NCBI GenBank assembly: GCA_027563935.2
Contig: CM050450.1
Location: 29,809,439 to 29,873,438 of the forward strand
Origin: Costus lasius
Lineage: Eukaryota > Streptophyta > Magnoliopsida > Zingiberales > Costaceae
DNA: 64,000 nucleotides
Reading direction: 5' to 3'
Each line of letters opens with the position of its first letter. Positions within the stretch are counted from its first letter, which is position 1. Under the pieces are notes generated by a model, which saw nothing but the letters and a program-made list of their open reading frames with translations, was not told the DNA's origin and ran no database searches. Positions 32,073 through 43,509 of this stretch are shown here, piece by piece. Made by a program: the position numbers and the translations under genes.

Positions 32073-32478
32073 ATGTCTCTGAACCCATTGGATCAATCTA
32101 GATCCGATTAGCCATGAAAGTAGGATGCCGATCTAGATTGATACTAGATTATGACGTCGAAAGAGGGTAATCTTTACCATTGGATATCTCCTTGAATACT
32201 TTAAGATTGCATTGTTATGATATCGTCTTATTTGTGTTTAAGATCCAACAACGAGTTGCACTCGAAGTTTCGATGTCTCTAAACCTTATTTTCTATCCAA
32301 AACTATCCCTTGCTAAATTCGATTGTCACTTGTATTCAGTTGTATTTTGATTTATTTTATGAAAACCCAAACATTCACCCAATTGTCTAGCTATTGATTC
32401 GTAATCACTTGGTACTTGATCACTGTCCCCGTGGGATCGACTATTACGCTTGTAGTTAGTAGTATAGCAAAGTACACA
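32073..32478 (+). repeat. Gypsy LTR end fragment (G8)
   Basis: Ends with CCCCGTGGGATCGACTATTA and CGCTTGTAGTTAG...ACACATCA, the usual layout of a gypsy LTR 3' end (compare 44690-44773 and 46400-46462). Contains a 13-bp perfect inverted repeat: ATCAATCTAGATC at 32092-32104 and GATCTAGATTGAT at 32130-32142. No gene. Confidence 0.5.
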
Positions 32479-33101
32479 TCATGATATTTCAAAAGAAAAA
32501 AAAAAGATGATAACTTGAAATTTTGCATTGACTATCGGGCTCTTCATAAGATCATAGTGACAAATAGATATCCACTTCCTCATATCTAGGACCTCCTAGA
32601 TAGACTTACTAGCACATCCATCTTTACTAAATTAGACTAAGATCAAAATATTAGCTAGTGCGCATAGCGGAAGGAGATGAGCTAACAATAGCTTGTGTGA
32701 TGAGGTATGGTGTCAACAAGTCCTTCGTCATGCCATTCAACCGGACTAATGCACCAGCCACTTTCTCCCACTTGATGAATGATGTTCTAGCATAGTTGTT
32801 ACATGATTTTATAGTTGTACATCTAGATGACATCGTAGTGCACTCGATTACAATGAAAGAGGATATACTACAGCTGAGGACAGTATTCCAGTGACTAAGG
32901 GACCATCAATTGTACTTGATGAGGAAGAAGTGCTCTTTTGTTGCCTGTGAGATGTAGTTTATGGGCTATGTTGTTGGTAACAACATTGTCTAGATAGATC
33001 TTGAGAAGGTTAAGGCTATTGTCGAGTCGCCTACACCTTCTTCTCCCACAGAGCTCATATCTATCCTTCAAGTGGAGAACTTCTACAAGAAGTTCATGCA
33101 A
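32479..33101 (+). pseudogene. Gypsy RT fragment (G5), plus strand
   Basis: Pieces of RT in order: KKDDNLKFCIDYRALHKIIV, TNRYPLPHI, STSIFTKLD, then a small deletion of the usual LRSGYHQ, RYGVNKSFVMPFNRTNAPATF, FIVVHLDDIVVHS (catalytic YxDD reads HLDD), CSFVACEM and VESPTPSSPTELISILQVEN, ending FYKKFMQ at 33101. Several stops. The CIDYRAL type resembles chromovirus-like gypsy RT rather than the G1 type. It is cut by the G4 LTR beginning TGATAG at 33102. No LTR, gag or integrase of this element is visible next to it. Confidence 0.85.
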
Positions 33102-35090
33102 TGATAGTGATGTAGAACGGAAGCGTGTAACAATTATACTAATTTGAAATGAATTATTTTTTTTTTTGTATTTTCAGTAAAACATCATATTCATGAAAGC
33201 AGCTAGAATTCCAGAGCAATAAAGATAACCAGTTACAAGAAGTTGCTATGCCTTGGAGAAAATCTATGCATCAGGAATTTGAACCGATTAAACCAGCATG
33301 TAGAACAAAAGTAGTTCTTTTGAATCTTATCAAAATTAGAGAGTAAAGATCTTTCAGGCAAATAAAACGTCTGCAACAAAATAGCTAGTCAGATCGATAA
33401 ATTAATCAACACAGAAATTTATCAGATTGCAAATGTTGCCATATGTCATAGGACGATCTACTGATGCTTCAGTGGATCTAACTGAACCGAGAGGTAGAAT
33501 AATGTTTGATCTTCCTAGTCATGTATAAGTTGAAGATTTTCGTTAGTCTGATTTCTTTAAATACCTGCAACATAAAACCCTTAATCAGATTAGAATATAA
33601 GAACAATTGCATAGTTAACTAGATATCAAAAATTGCTAGGTATCCTTGGTTGATCTGTTGAGCCTGGGTTCGGCTTGACTAGTCCAACTGATAGAACAGG
33701 ATGTGTTCTTTCTAATCGTGTCAAAGTGCTGGACTTTTCCTCCACCGAATGCTTAAGGTACCTGCAACAAATAGCATAGTCAGATTAATATTGATCCAAA
33801 CAGGAAACTTGGAAGCAGCGAACAGGGTTATGGAAACAGGCAATCGAGGCTTGCGCCGATCAGTGATGCAGGAGCTTGGATGTTCGTCGGCGACTTTGGG
33901 AAGGACGAGGTGGTGTTGAAGTCGTCGGAGAACCGAGAGATGGTGGAGGAGTGAGGGCAGTGTCGGAGTGTTGGCGGAGGCGAAGACGTGACTGTTCTGT
34001 AGGAACAGGGGATGTGTGCACGTGGAGCAGGGACGGCCGCCGTTTGGCCGGCGATGCACGGACGGCGAACCTGTTACGGTTGAGAGTTGCTGTGATTATG
34101 ACGAGGAGTTGGCCGGAGTTTCGGGTTGAGCGGTGGCCGGTTGGAGGAGGACGGCGATGAAGGGCGGAACTGGACGGAAGGCAAGGCGAGAACAGGGTAT
34201 TGAAATGGGAATTCGATTCTGGTGATCAGATGGTTAGATGGTCCAATTCCGGTGGCTGTGGCTTCGTATTGAGGAGGAGGAGGGAAGGTTGAAGTTTCAT
34301 GAGGTTTGGACCGGCGGATCGTCGGCGGCGAGCTCACAAAATTTTGGAAATCTGGAAACTGTTGCGACAGGTTGGCTGTTCTTGAGAGGAAGAAGATAAT
34401 GGAGAAGATTAGAGAGGAGATGAGAGGAATAGAGGAGGGCTCGGCCCTAGAAGGAGAAGAGGAAGGAGAGCATCCGATAGAAGAGGAAGAATACTAAAAC
34501 TACTTCATTCGATTCAAATTCAATTCAACATGTCTGTTACAATGGTTTATGCGAGAGATACATATAAGCAGAGGTTTGGAGACGTTGTAGGTGAGAGTTA
34601 AAGAAACGTTGTAGCTTCCTTCTTTGATTGCAGTAGATAGACGTTGGAGAAGTTTCCATTGTTGGCTACGAGCATTGCAAGGTTCCAGCGTTGAAGATGA
34701 ACATTGTGAAAAAGGGACGTTGGTATTTCCTTTGTTGACTGGCTACTGCGTGAAGCTTGGCGTTGACTTGGCCTCGATTAGTTCATTTGGAGCAGGCACA
34801 TCTTGATGTGGCTGGAATGGCATATATGCAGCATCTTCATATGAACGTTAGATTGATGAGATCACTTGATTGGCTTGATTTGAAGCTATTGGCTGATTTG
34901 CAACATCTTCTTATTTGGTAAATGACCTTGGTTGAATATCTCTTGGAGTGCTTGAGGTAGTTCTTTTCCCATTATTGTGCTAGCTTTAAGGGTTGAGCTT
35001 GCTAGCTTGTTTGTGACCCTCCAGGTCTTTGACTAGGGTACTCGTAGACTCCACTTGTAGCTTCTTGGCCTGTGTTCCCTGCCTCCATCA
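33102..35090 (-). repeat. Gypsy G4 3' LTR (about 1989 bp)
   Basis: Minus strand TGATGGAGGCAGGG to CATCACTATCA. Homologous to 1-1386 and, at its start, to 36182-36473. It includes a GC-rich stretch (33840-34180) and two loose repeats of a phrase ending in ACCTGCAACA (near 33566 and 33763). Not coding. Confidence 0.75.
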
Positions 35091-36181
35091 GTTCTCCCCG
35101 GGTGAAAAAAATTCTTCCCCGAAGAATTGTCCTTGCGTAGGTGGAGGAGTTCAACAATCAATATCCATAGTCCAAGCTGCAAGTCAGGGACACCTGTAGA
35201 AAATTCCCTTTCTCAGCCATACTCATTAGTAAGTTTGTCATAGAAAATCATAGGACTTATAAAAGAACAAGGAATGATGAAATCAATATACTCAATTTCA
35301 ATAAGAGCATAGTGCAAAGCATGTTTGAGTTCATTATGTTTTGTTGATACTAATGGTGGCTTAAGGGTGTGGGTTGAAGGACCTAAAAGACAAGATTCAA
35401 GGATCATAGGGTCTTGAGAGAAATTTTCTAAGCTTATGGGTGTTCCTAAGGGTAGACATTTAGGGTTAAAGTCAAGCTCAAAAGGCTCTAACTTAGGTTC
35501 AAAATATGGTTCAAGAGGACCTATGGGTTTGGGTTCAGTTTTAGGTTCTCTAATAGTAGTGCAAATTTGGGTTTGGGAACCTATGGGTATGGGCCCTAAA
35601 ATTGAAGGTAATTGAGAAGGTTCTACTTCACTTTTAACTTGAGACAAGTCTACAACAGTCTCTATGGGCAACTTAGGGGTAGTTTGACTCTCAGACAAGT
35701 CAACTATGAGTTCCTTAGCTGGAATGCTAGACTCATATTGAGGACCTGTGGGTATGGGCCCTTAAATTGAAGGTTGAGGTATGGGTTCTACCTCATGGTT
35801 TGCCTGTTGAGTTTCACATATGTTACCTGAGCTTGTTTTTGTTCCCATGGTAGACTCTAAGGTTGTTATATTCTCTTGAGAGTTTGAGGGAGTAGGTACC
35901 TTAGAGGTTTTAGGTTTGGACCTCTTGATCTTAATCTTTTGGTTGTGGCATCTTAAGACATATGAATCATCTTGCCTTTGGTAATACCCATTGGCATCAT
36001 ATAACCAAAGTGCTCCTAGGTGGACATGGTATATACCTTCTAAGGGTAAGACATAACACCAAACTTCTAGTAGAAGGGTACCTAACAAAATAGGAACTAA
36101 GCACATATGGTTCACTAAGGTTTTGGTTCCATCATCCCTACTAATGGTGTAAGGGTCTGGGATAGGCTCACTGGTAAGGCG
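35091..36181 (-). pseudogene. Gypsy G4 internal remnant: protease and linker
   Basis: From about 36200 on the minus strand: MRLTSEPIPDPYTISRDDGT, CLVPILLGTLLLEVWCYVLP, LEGIYHVHLGALWLYDANGY, YQRQDDSYVL then KIKIKRSK, a pattern like the part of gypsy pol around protease (LLGRPWLYD type). After PQPSI comes a TAA (35762-35764), and the frame continues into a Glu/Pro-rich linker (35698-35213) with repeated GPIPIGSQ-like phrases. The tail reads TTCTTCGGGGAAGAA and CACCCGGGGAGAAC, purine-rich, just before the LTR. The ATG at 36355 lies in LTR DNA, so the 197-codon frame is a chimera. RT to integrase are missing. Confidence 0.6.
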
Positions 36182-36473
36182 CATCTTGATGTGGCTGGAA
36201 TGGCATATATGCAGCATCTTCATATGAACGTTAGATTGATGAGATCCCTTGATTGGCTTGATTTGAAGCTTTTGGCTGATTTGCAACATCTTCTTATTTG
36301 GTAAATGAGCTTGGTTGAATATCTCTTGGAGTGCTTGAGGTAGTTCTTTTCCCATTATTGTGCTAGCTTTAGGGGTTGAGCTTGCTAGCTTATTTGTGAC
36401 CCTCCAGGTCTTTGACTAGGGTACTCGTAGACTCCACTTGTAGCTTCTTGGCCTATGATCCCTGCCTCCATCA
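36182..36473 (-). repeat. Gypsy G4 5' LTR, first 292 bp only
   Basis: Near-identical to 34799-35090, ending CTGCCTCCATCA. Joined at CATCTTG to protease sequence; the rest of the LTR, primer site and gag are deleted. Confidence 0.85.
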
Positions 36474-37941
36474 GGTCTCGCCCGAGATCACGGACCCGCC
36501 TGTTACGAAATTGCGATTTTAGGCCAGAGTTCTTCAATCTAACTTGAGGAAAAGCTCAGAGGCACCCAGGATCTTTCTCCCCCATTGACAGGAGGCCGTG
36601 GAATAGCTTTTAGGAGAGGAAATCTACCACGAAATCATCATTTCGTGGAGATAAGGGCGGCTGCAGTTTGCAGGACAAGGGAGGAGGCTGGCGTAGACTT
36701 TTCTTCAGCTGGAAAACGGCTGCAGTTTGCAGAGCATGGGGAAGAGACAGCGGCCCACTAAGGAGAGGAATAAAAACCTTAGGGAGGAAGCAAACTTCTG
36801 GTAACAAAAGGAGAAAAGGAGAGAAGCTTCAGCCTATATAAGAAGAGGGAGTTTAGCTGAGAAAGAAGGATCGGAGAGAGGAGGAATCACATATGAGAGG
36901 GGCCTGCACTTGGGAGAAAGCCACACCAGGGAGAAGGGGGTTGCACACCTACATCTATTGAAGATCTTCTTGCGTGAGCACCTCAGAAACAATGTTTGTA
37001 AGGAAGATCTTGCAATTACATTCAATTTGCTACACTATTTGTATAACCTTAGCAAACTATCATATGATCTTACCTTCCATTTGTAATCGCTGCATAAACC
37101 TACACATGTATGAGATGTTTACTATTGTAGTTCACACTGTTACCATGAACATGCTTGGCTAAACACTAAATCAGGATGTGGGGTAGCCCTTGACAATTTA
37201 TTAGTTGTAATAGTTAGATTTAATTCCTAAAATCCTTGCTTGACCTTGTGTGCAAGCTTCGCCTGTGTACCCGGTGGAATATGTTCGACTTTTAATCCCT
37301 CGAGTGAGGTTTGTAAATCAGCTTTTCTAGGAGTTAGTCGCTTGCATAGCTGTACTTACCCGTAGGATTAAAGGAAAGCATTATTCAGAAAGGTATGCTT
37401 GAGCCTTAAGTTGCAAAGGTGAGGTTTGTCAATCGGATCTAGAGGAGAAAACTCGCCCGCTAGACTGTACTCACTTAGGGAAACACCTTAGTGAGGTTTG
37501 TCAATCAGGTCTCCGGAAGAGAAAACTCGCTCGCAGATTCGTACTCGCTTGCGTGACTGTAGGATTTTAGAGACATCGGAGAGACCCCAGTCCTACCGCA
37601 CGTCCGATCCATTCGGTTCAGAGTTTATCCATTCCGTCTGTACTTTATCCCTATGCTACTCAAAAGGGGGCGTTAGAGTCTTTAATCACCTCAAGTACGG
37701 TTCAGTATCTCTAGGAGGGTAAAACCTCGCTTGTGGGTCTTTACGTACTTGCGGGGTTTATAAGAATCTTGGACGTTATGGAAAGACATTCGTCTGACCG
37801 CACGTTAGAATCCTACGGATTGGACTGTTAATCTAGTTCGTTGAAGCGGACAAGATTATTGGAGGGGAGCTACCTACTTGACAAGGAAGCTGAGCCCCTT
37901 GAACTAGACAAGACTTTGGCATTAGAGTTTAACTATTCAAC
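36474..37941 (+). repeat. LTR-like region with TATA box (G6)
   Basis: No gene. A possible LTR start TGTTACGAAATTGC is at 36501. A repeated phrase CGGCTGCAGTTTGCAG occurs near 36659 and 36718. A clear TATA box CTATATAAG is at 36834-36842, followed by a purine-rich leader. Three copies of GTGAGGTTTGTCAATC or GTGAGGTTTGTAAATC start near 37304, 37419 and 37491. The 44571-44773 stretch beyond copia A3 could be its other half. Confidence 0.5.
36834..36842 (+). promoter_or_regulatory. TATA box of the G6 LTR-like region
   Basis: CTATATAAG in the context GCCTATATAAGAAGAGGG, about 335 bp after the presumed LTR start; purine-rich DNA follows. Confidence 0.5.
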
Positions 37942-39604
37942 TGTAAGGAGTTTAACTAAGGGGGCGAAACCCTAAGGTGGCGCAAACATAATATGGGCAG
38001 CGGATGCTAGGGTTTCATAGGATCGAAAACATGTCACATGATTAACTTTTAATAACAAGTATTCATGATAAGAATTCATACCATAGCCATTTCTAGATGG
38101 CGCCTTGGAAGCAAAAACGCAAATGCCTTTTCTCCAAAGATGACGCACACAATGAGAAGGCGACTACTTCCTCGGAGACTTTGTGCTAGCAAATCTTCAA
38201 GGAGTCCTTCGTATGGAGGAGATGAGATCTCTTGCGGCTAGGACGATCAAGCTCTCGCTCCCCTCTTTTGTGTAACCTCTTTTACCACACGAGAGCGAGA
38301 GAACAAAGAGGCGACGAGTGCAACGTTCTCGTTGAACGTGGGAGCGTGGCTTCTAAAAATAGCAAGCCAAAAACTCGCCTCAAACTCTCATGCGATCTTG
38401 CGTTCACATCAAGTGAACCAATCGCTCCTCTTTGAACCGAGCCATGGTTCAATTGCATTTGGTTCAAAGACCAAATCAAACCAGCCCAAGCCTTTAGTCC
38501 AGATCAAATTAAACCCCTAAGGCTTAAGATCTGACCGTTGATCTCTTGATGCTCTTGATCTCACCAATCTAGCATCAATTCTCTCAATTGAAGCTTACCG
38601 ATCTCAAGCCCTAATCAATCAAACATGATCAGACCAGATCTCACTTTCAATCAGAGATTAAATCCCTTTAAAACTGAACCTAAATAATTCAGTCCACACG
38701 ATCTGACTTAAGTAAGCCATATCATCAAATTGTGCGACCCTGAGGGTTTCCTTTAAATGTCGGTAACGATAACTCACGTTATCACGATCAGTGAGGGGTA
38801 TCTAGCAACACATCACTGTCTCCCGATATAAAGGAAAGAGTCTTCCAAGACTACACCCAAAACACAGCACAAGTGTGAATCCAACTCACAAGGCATACAT
38901 GCTTCCTCTGCCACTGGATGTTCTTTATTGGACAAGCCTGTCAAGCTCGTAACTCCAATATGATGAGCATGATTAGATCAGATGAACACAGTCATCTGGG
39001 TATGGCCATACACTTTCTCAATCATCTCATCCAGGGGGCCCCTTTAGAACATCACACTCCTTAAACAAGGAGACGGCAATCCTATGTCTATCACTGGTGC
39101 CCTAACCTGATTCAAGCTCACCATCCAAGATATTCTATAATCATTATGTTTCAAATGATATTGAACTACCTCAAAACAATGACAATCATCATTTAGAAAC
39201 ACAAGTGATCTCAAGTCAAAGGAAATGTGCCACTTGTACACATACAAGGATCATTCACATTGTGACAAGCAATTGAATATCCTAGTAGGGTCTGTCCAGT
39301 ACATCCAATGTACCCATGAGTCTACATCTTATTCCATGCTCGAAGCATCCTATAAGATTAGAGCACATATTAGTCTCAATCATATCAAGGCTGTCACATG
39401 TTCACCAAGATATCTCGACTAAGGACTTTATAGCATGTCAGCCCAGCTGAACAGCTTTGAGACATTATTCAGAAGTACAATTATTGCAGCAGACAATGTA
39501 ACAACCTTGAATAATAACCATGCCTTTATAAACATAAGAGTTTATACATGATACTGTTACAATCCCAAGGCCTCAAACATTAGCCTTAAGGGCATACCCC
39601 AATA
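37942..39604 (-). repeat. Copia A3 3' LTR
   Basis: Minus strand start TATTGGGGTATGCCC (usual TG is TA by one change) at 39604. Contains GTATGGCCATAC near 39004, the GATAAC stem with GTGA loop at about 38775, and ATGGCTATG plus GTATGA at 38090-38076. The far end TTAGTTAAACTCCTTACA is diverged from other A LTR ends. Confidence 0.88.
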
Positions 39605-39616
39605 ATCTCCCACTTG
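39605..39616 (-). promoter_or_regulatory. Polypurine tract of copia A3
   Basis: Minus strand GCAAGTGGGAGAT next to the 3' LTR. Confidence 0.88.
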
Positions 39617-39624
39617 CACTTAAT

Positions 39625-42600
39625 CTAATGGTTGAGAAATCTCAAACCCATGTTATTACAGTGCTTCTCATGCTTCTGCTGCGCCAGAGGCTTGGTAAGC
39701 GGGTCTGCCAGATTGTCATCTGTATGTACCTTGCAGACTTTGATCTCGCCACGATCTATGATCTCCCTGATCAAGTGAAACCGTCTCTGTATGTGCTTGG
39801 ACTTCTGGTGCGACCGTGGTTCCTTTGCTTGTGCGATTGCTCCAGTGTTATCACAGAAGATAACCAAAGGATCTGCACTCGAAGGAACAACACCAAGTTC
39901 TCTCACGAACTTACGAATCCACACTGCCTCCTTGGATGCTTCCGAGGCTGCAACATACTCGGCTTCTGTTGTGGAATCAGCAACAGTTGACTGTTTGAAA
40001 TTCTTCCACACCACTGCTCCTCCATTCAAGTTAAAAACATAGCCTGATTGAGATCGGAAATCATCCTGGTCAGACTGGAACGAAGCGTCAGTATATCCTT
40101 CTATACTGAGTTCTTCCTGACCACCATATATCAAGAACATATCTTTGGTCCTCCGCAGATATTTTAAAATGTTCTTGACCGCAATCCAGTGCGCCATACC
40201 TGGATTACTTTGGAACCGACTGGTCACGCTTAACCCGTAAGCGACGTCTGGGCGAGTACACAACATCGCATACATAATGGACCCAATAGCCGAAGCATAA
40301 GGCGTATTGTCCATTTCATCTTTCTCAGTCTGTGTTTGTGGACACTGACTCTTCGAAAGATTCAGACCATGTCTGACTGGAAGATATCCTCTTTTAGAAT
40401 TCTCTAAATGAAATCTCTCCAGGACTTTATCGATGTAAGTACTCTGGCACAGCCCGAGAAGCCTCTTAGATCTATCCCTGTAGATCTTCACACCTAATAC
40501 ATAGGCTGCTTCTCCAAGATCTTTCATCTGGAAACATTTCCTTAGCCATGCCTTAACCGCATGCATTTCGGGAATGTCATTTCCAATGATCAAGATATCA
40601 TCGACGTAGAGGACTAGGAAAGTAATCACGCTCCCACTAAACCTCTTATATACACACGGGTCATCCTCGTTCTTGATAAAACCAAATTCACTGATTGATT
40701 CATCAAAACGAATATTCCAGCTTCTTGATGCTTGTTTAAGTCCATAAATGGACTTCTTTAACTTGCATATTTTATGACGATCTGATGGATTAGTGAAACC
40801 TTCAGGTTGTGTCATATACACATCCTCATCCAGATTTCCATTCAGGAAAGCCGTCTTCACATCCATTTGCCAGATCTCATAATCGTAATATGCTGCTATC
40901 GCGAAAAGAATCCGAATAGACTTAAACATAGCTACAGGTGAGAAAGTTTCATCATAATCTATCCCGTAGATTTGTTTGAAACCTTTCGCAACTAGCCTGC
41001 CTTTATAGGTAACCACGTTACCATCCATGTCAATCTTCTTCTTGAAGATCCATTTACAGCCTATAGGGATAACTCCCGGAGGCGGATCAACCAAATCCCA
41101 GACTTGGTTATCTGACATGGAGTCCATCTCGGCGCGCATAGCTTCAAGCCATCTCGCTGACTCCGGTCCACTGACCGCATCCGCATAAGTAAGGGGTTCA
41201 TCATTATCAATGATGTAGACTCCGTCATAGCGCTCAGGCTGTCGACGGATCCTTCCCGATCTTCGTGGTTCCCGTGATATCTGAGCCTCAGGTTGTTCCG
41301 TAACCTGATCAACTGGCTCAGGCTCATCCAACTGTGCTTGACTACTTTGTCCTTCCTCTGGATTCTCATCCAGCTTTATTTCTCTCCCACTGGCCTCTTG
41401 TAGAAGAAACTCCTTCTCAAGAAATATGGCCGTCCGAGCAACAAATACCTTGTTCTCTTTGGGATCGAAGAAATAATAACCCTTAGTTTCCTTAGGGTAA
41501 CCGACAAAGATACATTTGTCAGATCTGCTCTCTAGTTTCCCAGAGGCGAGCTTTTTGACATAAGCTTCGCAGCCCCAGATCCTGATAAATGTCAAGCTCG
41601 GCTGTTTCCCATACCATAACTCATATGGAGTCTTAGAAACTGCCTTGGATGGCACTCGGTTTAGTACCTTTGCAGCTGTCTCCAGTGCAAAACCCCAAAA
41701 GGAATATGGAAGAGTAGCCTGACTCATCATAGAACGAACCATATCAAGTAACGTTCTATTTCTCCTCTCGGACACACCATTCCATTGCGGTGTTCCTGGC
41801 GGAGTGAGCTGTGAAATAATCCCACACTCCTTCAGATAGTCAGTAAACGCATGACTCAAGTATTCTCCACCTCGATCAGAACGAAGTGCCTTGATATTTC
41901 GGCCTAGCTGATTCTGTACTTCATTCTTGAACTCTTTGAACTTGTCAAAAGATTCACTTTTATGTCTCATCAGATAGACATACCCATACCTACTGAAATC
42001 ATCAGTAAAGGTAATGAAGTACTGATAGCCACCTCTGGCATGTTTACTAAATGGCCCACACACATCACTGTGTATAAGGTCAAGTAAACCTGAAGCCCTT
42101 TGACCTTTGTTAGGAAAAGGTGACTTCGTCATTTTACCCATTAAACAAGCCTTGCATGTATCAATCTCCTCATAGGAGAATGATCCCAGCAGTCCATGAT
42201 CATGCAACCGCTTAATGCGCTTCTTGTTAATATGGCCTAAACGACTATGCAATAGCAAGGTGCTGTCATCAGCATACTTGGCTTTCTTATTATCAATGTT
42301 TTGTATAGAACATTCCATGTCCAACATGAATAACCCATTGTTAATTGAACCAGTAGCATAAACAATATTATCAAGAGAAAGAACACACTTTGAAATATTG
42401 CATTCAAAGGAAAACCCCTTCCTGACAAGAGCAGGAATGGAGATAATATTTTTAGTAATGCTAGGAACAAAGTAACAATTGTTCAGTTCTAATACAAGCC
42501 CAGATGGCAAAGAGATGAAATAGTCTCCTACAGCAACAGCAGCAACCCGTGCCCCGTTTCCAACTCGTAGGTCCACCTCATGTTGTCCCACCTGTCTTCT

Positions 42601-43509
42601 TCTCTTGAGTTCCTGTACATTTGAACAAATGTGAACTCCACATGCAGTGTCTAACACCCATGAAATAGAAGAAGATGAAAACATGACTTCCGTCACGTAT
42701 ATACCTGAGCCAGAAGCGACGCTTCCCCTCTTATCTCCTTGGAGCGCTTTACAGTCCTTTTTCCAGTGACCCAGCTGGCCACAATGGAAACATCTGTATT
42801 CCTTTGACCGCTTAACTTTTTGCTTCAGAGCCTTGCTGTAACTCTTGACAGGGGCCGTGCCCTTCTTCCCCTTCTTCTTGGACCTAGAAGGAACCATTAA
42901 GACAGAGGTCGAAGGCTTTCCCTTCAGAGTCTCCTCAGTAGTCAAGAGCATATTGAGCAGCTCTGCCGGAGTACAATCGATTTTGTTCATATTAAAGTTA
43001 ATGATGAACGCATCGAAAGAGGGCGGGAGAGACTGCAGAATAATGTCTACAGCAAGCTCCTGGTTGATGGTATGCCCCAGTTTCTCTAGAGCCTCCTTGT
43101 GCCCAATCATCTTGAGCACGTGAGCTCCCACTGGGCTCCCTTCAGCCAGTTTGCTCTGAAAGAAAAGCTTTGTCAGATTATAGCGTTCTGTCCTCGCCTG
43201 TGCAGCATACAGCATCTTGAGGTTTGCTATCATGTCTATAGCAGACATATCCTCATGCTGACGCTGCAGCGGTGGCGTCATAGACGCTAGCATCAGGCAA
43301 GCGACATCAATGCTATCATTGACGTGCTTTTCATAAGCTTCCCGAACCGCCCTTGCGGCGTTCGGAGCGGGCTGAGGCGGTATCGCCGTCTCGAGGACAT
43401 ACAGTTTCCTCTCTGCCTTAAGAACAATCTTAAGGTGTCCGAACCAGTCTGAGAAGTTCGGCCCAGCAAACTTCTCCCTTTCCAGTAGGGATCGCACATT
43501 GAAGCTCAT
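39625..43509 (-). CDS. Copia A3 gag-pol polyprotein, 1294 aa, full length
   Basis: Single open frame from MSFNVRSLLE to GLRFLNH. By residue: capsid region 1-230; zinc knuckle C240, C243, H248, C253; protease WVLDTACG with D287; integrase zinc residues H421, H426, C452, C455; DD35E core D482, D545, E581; integrase tail and acidic linker 700-790; RT with TAFLN (about 888) and YVDD 968-971; RNase H with D1141 (YTDAS), EAEYVAASE (1182-1190) and D1220 (CDN). It makes virus-like particle protein and the enzymes for copying and integration. Position 420 is Leu where A1, A2 have Trp in LWHSRLGH, a possibly harmful change. It is the only unbroken copy here. Upstream, the predicted acceptor AG is at 43532-43531, but the LTR donor has been deleted. 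Confidence 0.95.
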   Translation of the reverse strand: MSFNVRSLLEREKFAGPNFSDWFGHLKIVLKAERKLYVLETAIPPQPAPNAARAVREAYEKHVNDSIDVACLMLASMTPPLQRQHEDMSAIDMIANLKMLYAAQARTERYNLTKLFFQSKLAEGSPVGAHVLKMIGHKEALEKLGHTINQELAVDIILQSLPPSFDAFIINFNMNKIDCTPAELLNMLLTTEETLKGKPSTSVLMVPSRSKKKGKKGTAPVKSYSKALKQKVKRSKEYRCFHCGQLGHWKKDCKALQGDKRGSVASGSGIYVTEVMFSSSSISWVLDTACGVHICSNVQELKRRRQVGQHEVDLRVGNGARVAAVAVGDYFISLPSGLVLELNNCYFVPSITKNIISIPALVRKGFSFECNISKCVLSLDNIVYATGSINNGLFMLDMECSIQNIDNKKAKYADDSTLLLHSRLGHINKKRIKRLHDHGLLGSFSYEEIDTCKACLMGKMTKSPFPNKGQRASGLLDLIHSDVCGPFSKHARGGYQYFITFTDDFSRYGYVYLMRHKSESFDKFKEFKNEVQNQLGRNIKALRSDRGGEYLSHAFTDYLKECGIISQLTPPGTPQWNGVSERRNRTLLDMVRSMMSQATLPYSFWGFALETAAKVLNRVPSKAVSKTPYELWYGKQPSLTFIRIWGCEAYVKKLASGKLESRSDKCIFVGYPKETKGYYFFDPKENKVFVARTAIFLEKEFLLQEASGREIKLDENPEEGQSSQAQLDEPEPVDQVTEQPEAQISREPRRSGRIRRQPERYDGVYIIDNDEPLTYADAVSGPESARWLEAMRAEMDSMSDNQVWDLVDPPPGVIPIGCKWIFKKKIDMDGNVVTYKGRLVAKGFKQIYGIDYDETFSPVAMFKSIRILFAIAAYYDYEIWQMDVKTAFLNGNLDEDVYMTQPEGFTNPSDRHKICKLKKSIYGLKQASRSWNIRFDESISEFGFIKNEDDPCVYKRFSGSVITFLVLYVDDILIIGNDIPEMHAVKAWLRKCFQMKDLGEAAYVLGVKIYRDRSKRLLGLCQSTYIDKVLERFHLENSKRGYLPVRHGLNLSKSQCPQTQTEKDEMDNTPYASAIGSIMYAMLCTRPDVAYGLSVTSRFQSNPGMAHWIAVKNILKYLRRTKDMFLIYGGQEELSIEGYTDASFQSDQDDFRSQSGYVFNLNGGAVVWKNFKQSTVADSTTEAEYVAASEASKEAVWIRKFVRELGVVPSSADPLVIFCDNTGAIAQAKEPRSHQKSKHIQRRFHLIREIIDRGEIKVCKVHTDDNLADPLTKPLAQQKHEKHCNNMGLRFLNH

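Larger units (their letters stand above)
33102..36473 (-). mobile_element. Gypsy G4 deletion derivative
   Basis: Minus strand: partial 5' LTR (36473-36182), a protease/linker remnant (36181-35213), a 3' tail (35212-35091) and a complete 3' LTR (35090-33102). RT, RNase H and integrase are absent. LTR termini TGATGG and CTATCA are short inverted repeats. Flanks TGCAA (left) and GGTCT (right) do not match, so the right end is rearranged. Confidence 0.75.

Noticed and set aside
35762..36355. 197-codon frame with ATG at 36355 as an intact gene
   Set aside because: The first 55 or so codons are G4 LTR sequence fused to a protease remnant by deletion; the start is not natural.
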